A stretch of 64,000 nt of DNA from Erinaceus europaeus. Taxonomy: Eukaryota > Chordata > Mammalia > Eulipotyphla > Erinaceidae. Under the pieces are notes generated by a model that was not told the DNA's origin, did no database searches, and was given only the letters and a program-made list of their open reading frames with translations. The translations under genes were made by a program, and so were the position numbers. The stretch spans positions 10,749,690 to 10,813,689 of the forward strand of contig NC_080165.1 in assembly GCF_950295315.1 (NCBI RefSeq). The letters are read 5' to 3'. Of this stretch, positions 61,113-64,000 are shown piece by piece. Every line of letters starts with the position of its first letter. Position 1 is the first letter of the stretch.

Positions 61113-61534
61113 GGTCTCTTGTGGGAGGCCTTAGAAGGTAACCCAAAGTGTCAAAGGCAGAGGCGGCGGTGGTGGTGGTGGTGAGGATGGTGTTGGGACT
61201 AGAGTCTGCCCAAGCCCTGTTCCGGTCTGCTGCTGCCCACCTCGGTGCCGCCCTCCTCCCCACCCACCAAGGCAGGCCCTGTGGTGACCTCTGGATAGCA
61301 GCCGTCACTCTCCCTACCCCAAACCTCTCAGCAGCATGCCTGCAGTCTGCAAAGTGAAGACAGACAGAAATCCCTCCTCTTTGTGCCTGCCCACATGGAA
61401 CCTGAATCGCCCCTTGAACTGGATTTGGGCTGAGTCCTGGCCTCGAGCACGCCACACCCTCCCCTGGAAGGAGGCACGGATCCCCACTCCCTGCTGGCCA
61501 GGCATGGGGCCACCTTTCATTCTGATGTCCTTTT
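61113..61534. other. unique GC-rich intergenic sequence
   Basis: A ggt-triplet run at 61166-61181; overlapping frames on both strands, none recognised. Confidence 0.45.
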
Positions 61535-61828
61535 TAAAAAATATATTTATTTATTTATTCATTCCCTTTTGTTGCCCTTTTTTTTTTATTGTTCTTGTAG
61601 TTATTGTTGTTGTTGATGTTGTCGTTGTTGGATAGGACAGAGAGAAATGGAGAGAGGAGGGGAAGACAGAGGGGGGGAGAGAAAGACAGACACCTGCAGA
61701 CCTGCTTCACCGCCTGTGAAGCGACACCCCTGCAGGTGAGGAGCTGGGGGCTCGAACCAGGATCCTTATGCTGGTCCTTGTGGTTTGCTCCACGTGTGCT
61801 TAACCTGCTACTCTACCGCCCGACTCCC
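61535..61828 (-). repeat. SINE family A
   Basis: Complete reverse copy ending ctactctaccgcccgactcc. Confidence 0.92.
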
Positions 61829-61854
61829 TCTGATGTCCTTTTTTATTTATTTTT

Positions 61855-61992
61855 ATTTTTTAAAATTTCTTTTTGGGGAATTAATGTTTTACATTCAACA
61901 GTAAGTACAAAAGGTTGTACATGCATAACATTTCTCAGTTTTCCATATAACACTACAACCCCCACTAGGACCTCTGTCATCCTTCTTGGACC
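61855..61992 (-). mobile_element. short L1-type 3' end, second subfamily
   Basis: Same sequence as at 30481 (ggaattaatgttttacattc; cctctgtcatccttcttgga). Confidence 0.65.
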
Positions 61993-62009
61993 TTTTTTTT
62001 TTTAATGTG

Positions 62010-62199
62010 ATTTATTTTATTTTGTTTTATTTTTTAATCTTTATTTATTTGTTGGATAGAGACAGTCAGAAGTTGAGAGGGAAGGGGCTGATAGAGAGGG
62101 AGCGAGACAAACACCTGCAGCCCTGCTTCACCACTTGTGAAGCTTTCCCCCTGCAGGTGGGGATCGGGGGCTTGAACCCGGGTCCTTGCACACTTGGCC
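62010..62199 (-). repeat. SINE family B, head missing
   Basis: tatttgttggatagagacag through cttgaacccgggtccttgc. Confidence 0.87.
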
Positions 62200-62257
62200 G
62201 CTTCTGATGTCCTTTCTGAAACAGAGAAGTGTTGAAGCGATATTCGAAGCTCTCTGT

Positions 62258-62288
62258 GCCCTCCTCCTCCTCCTCCTCCTCCTCCTCT
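62258..62288. repeat. (CTC)n simple repeat
   Basis: About nine cct triplets. Confidence 0.85.
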
Positions 62289-62399
62289 TCCTTCAGCTAG
62301 GCCACTCCTTGCTAACGTCTGACACAAAGTTCATGGTGTGAATTGCAGCTGTCTTGCCCCTTGACCCCTAAACACCGGAGCAGATGTTCTAAGAACTTT

Positions 62400-62442
<43 letters not shown>

Positions 62443-62445
62443 TTT
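62400..62445. repeat. (TTTA)n simple repeat
   Basis: About 11 units, followed by a short (ca)n. Confidence 0.92.
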
Positions 62446-62837
62446 CACACACACACCCCTGAGCAGGCCAGGCATTTGTCATGGTGCCCCGGGCGTGACA
62501 CCCTTTTAAGTCCCTTTCCCTACTGTCGCTGCCCTGACGTCCCTGCACTGGCCCCCTGCCACCCGTCTCCCATCACCAGAGCAGATAACAGGAATGTGGG
62601 GGCTAAGTTCTCCACGTCCTTTCTGGGTTTTCTGCTCCATCCCATAGGGGTGGTCTGGTCTGGACCTTCTCAAGGCCACACCCCCACGAGAGGGCACAGG
62701 CTGTGACAGGGTCTCAGTGAGGCTCCGTCTCACCCTCCCTTTGGGAATCACAAGCTGGAACCCGATCATCTCCATGTGAGACTTCTCCGTTTGTTTCTTT
62801 GTGCAGTGAAGGGTGGCAGCGAGGGGAGGGTCTCTGG
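62446..62837. other. unique intergenic sequence
   Basis: No feature seen; ends at the GT array. Confidence 0.45.
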
Positions 62838-63219
62838 GCCTTTTGGGCGTGCGTGCGTGTGTTGCTGCGTGTGTGTGTGTGTCTCTGTGTGTGTGTGTCT
62901 GTGTGTGTGTCTGTGTGTGTGTGTCTCTGTGTGTGTCTCTGTGTGTGTGTCTGTGTGTGTGTCTGTGTGTATGTGTGTGTGTCTGTGTGTGTGTGTGTCT
63001 GTGTGTGTGTCTGCGTGTGTGTGTCTGTGTGTCTGTGTGTGTGTGTCTGTGTCTGTGTGCGTGTGTGTCTGTGTGTGTGTCTGTGTGTCTGTGTCTGTGT
63101 GCGTGTGTGTCTGTGTGTGTGTCTCTCTGTGTGTGTGTCTATGTGTGTGTCTGTGTGTGTGTCTGTGTGTGTGTCTGTGTGTGTGTGTCTGTGTGTGTCT
63201 GTGTGCGTGTGTGTGTGTG
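62838..63219. repeat. GT-rich array, (GT)n interrupted by CT
   Basis: About 380 bases of gtgtgtgtct-type units with occasional gc and at changes. It is open in all three + frames, giving meaningless Cys/Val proteins. Confidence 0.95.
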
Positions 63220-63234
63220 GCCTTTGGATACAGT

Positions 63235-63375
63235 GGAGCTGCCGGGTGGTGAGACAGTCCACTTGGGAGAGTGCCCGCTTTGCCGTGTGCTCAGCTTGGT
63301 TTAGCCCCGTTGCACCAGTGGAAGTTTTCTGTTCATCTTTCTCTCTCTTTCTCTTGTATTTTTTGTTGTTGGTAT
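63235..63375 (+). repeat. SINE family F, left part of a nest
   Basis: agctgccgggtggtgagaca, gtccacttgggagagtgccc and a pyrimidine end tctctctctttctcttg. Confidence 0.65.
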
Positions 63376-63389
63376 TATTTTTACTTATT
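63376..63389 (-). repeat. SINE family B, tail end, split by an LTR
   Basis: The short piece before the LTR includes the first copy of the target duplication CTTATT (63384-63389). Confidence 0.65.
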
Positions 63390-63743
63390 TGTTGGGCAGT
63401 AAGCCAGCTTCCCTCTGCTTATCCCTGCGGTCTATCTACATAACCAGTTACCTAGGAACCGCCCTGCCTGCAGGGCATTGGTTTAATCCCCACTGGTTCA
63501 TGATGTCTTTCTGCTCCATCCCCTCTCGTAGTACACCCTGATTTCCACCAGTCTCTTTTCGCTCCACCCTCTCTACGTCACATCCTGTTTCCACCCTACT
63601 TGGCGAGTATATATAAGGACAGGATTGTGATTAGAGATAGCTCAGATTGTGCTGTGTTCCACATGAATAAAGACTGAACTGTGTACCACTCAGCCATGAG
63701 TCCCTGGTCGTCTCTCTCTCCCGCCCGCAAAGCTAGCCCGGCA
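63390..63743 (+). mobile_element. solo LTR of an endogenous retrovirus (354 bp)
   Basis: Begins TGTTGGGC and ends CCCGGCA, with the 6-bp duplication CTTATT on each side (63384-63389 and 63744-63749). A TATA box (tatatataa, 63608) and an AATAAA (63666) are placed as in a retroviral U3-R. It shares tcctgtttccaccctacttg with the LTR at 20547, so they are related subfamilies. No internal retroviral sequence is adjacent. Confidence 0.9.
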
Positions 63744-63942
63744 CTTATTTATTAGATAGAGACAGCCAGAAATCTATTTCAGGGGGTGAAGTAGAGAGGG
63801 AGAGAGACAGAGGGAAACTGGCAGCCCTGCTTCACCACTCCCAAGGCTTTCCTCCTGCAGGCGATGACCCGCAGTTCAAGCCCGGGTCCTTGTGCATTGT
63901 ACCATGTGTGTTCAACCAGGTTCACCACCACCTGGCCCCTCT
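63744..63942 (-). repeat. SINE family B, main part, split by an LTR
   Basis: tattagatagagacagccag through ttcaccaccacctggcccc. Confidence 0.87.
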
Positions 63943-64000
63943 CATTCCTTCTATCTGAAAAATCAGCCCAGAGCTGTGTGAATCCTTGGTGACGGGTAAA
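63943..64000 (+). repeat. SINE family F, probable right part
   Basis: cttctatctgaaaaatcagc and cagagctgtgtgaatccttg resemble the end of the D/F-like copy at 10020-10215; the window ends here. Confidence 0.5.

Noticed and set aside
62714..63443. Frames of 158-214 codons rich in Cys/Val or Thr/His
   Set aside because: They are translations of the GT array in every phase.
45752..64000. Possible 3' end of RREB1, the next gene expected from human order
   Set aside because: I looked for zinc-finger frames on the minus strand and saw none; the gene probably lies beyond the window.

Overview
The window is vertebrate, specifically mammalian, nuclear DNA: split genes with GT/AG introns, a CpG-island promoter, L1, MIR and L2-like relics, and very dense tRNA-derived SINEs. 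The SINE families, together with the human 6p24-type gene order CAGE1-SSR1, point to a eulipotyphlan, most likely a hedgehog (Erinaceus). The species call rests on recalled repeat character and not on a search.

Two protein genes are present, both on the + strand. Positions 496-12386 hold the last five coding exons of CAGE1 (cancer antigen 1, a testis coiled-coil protein); its 5' part lies off the left edge. Positions 23513-43725 hold the complete coding sequence of SSR1 (TRAP-alpha, a subunit of the translocon-associated protein complex of the rough ER) in eight coding exons. The exons join in frame to 286 codons plus stop. A CpG island (about 23100-23990) covers the SSR1 promoter and exon 1, and a likely poly(A) signal lies at 45726. 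The roughly 11 kb between the genes and the roughly 18 kb after SSR1 show no further gene.

Most of the rest is repeats. For brevity the SINE families are called A-F here. A has a head like gtcgggcggtagcgcagc, a body with ctgcaggggagtcgcttcac, and a CAA/ATAA-rich tail; its long form adds a ccaggagcagtggattc...cctggagg segment. B has a head like ggtggcgcacctggttgag and ends tccaataaataaata. C carries ctcaagcatgaggtcc. D carries agcataatggttctgcaaag and gagctgagcagtgctctgg. E is a poorly defined element with gggagatagctcacc. F carries gtccacttgggagagtgc. A, B, C, D and F contain a ggttcgagccc-like B-box, so they are tRNA-derived. L1 pieces are mostly 3' ends; one keeps the C-terminal coding end of ORF2, and one has the inverted structure left by twin priming. 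Two related solo LTRs (20547-20994 and 63390-63743) each have 6-bp target duplications and each split an older SINE.

Tandem arrays stand out: a 2.65-kb minisatellite of about 45 units in SSR1 intron 7, a 32-bp minisatellite grown inside a SINE in SSR1 intron 5, a 71-bp C/T-rich minisatellite at 58613-59235, and a 380-bp GT-rich array at 62838-63219. These arrays and the antisense SINE translations produce nearly all other long open frames, which are not genes. I found no undescribed gene system. The most informative non-genic content is the record of nested insertions and the tandem arrays inside SSR1. Repeat boundaries are read by eye and are approximate unless a target duplication fixes them.
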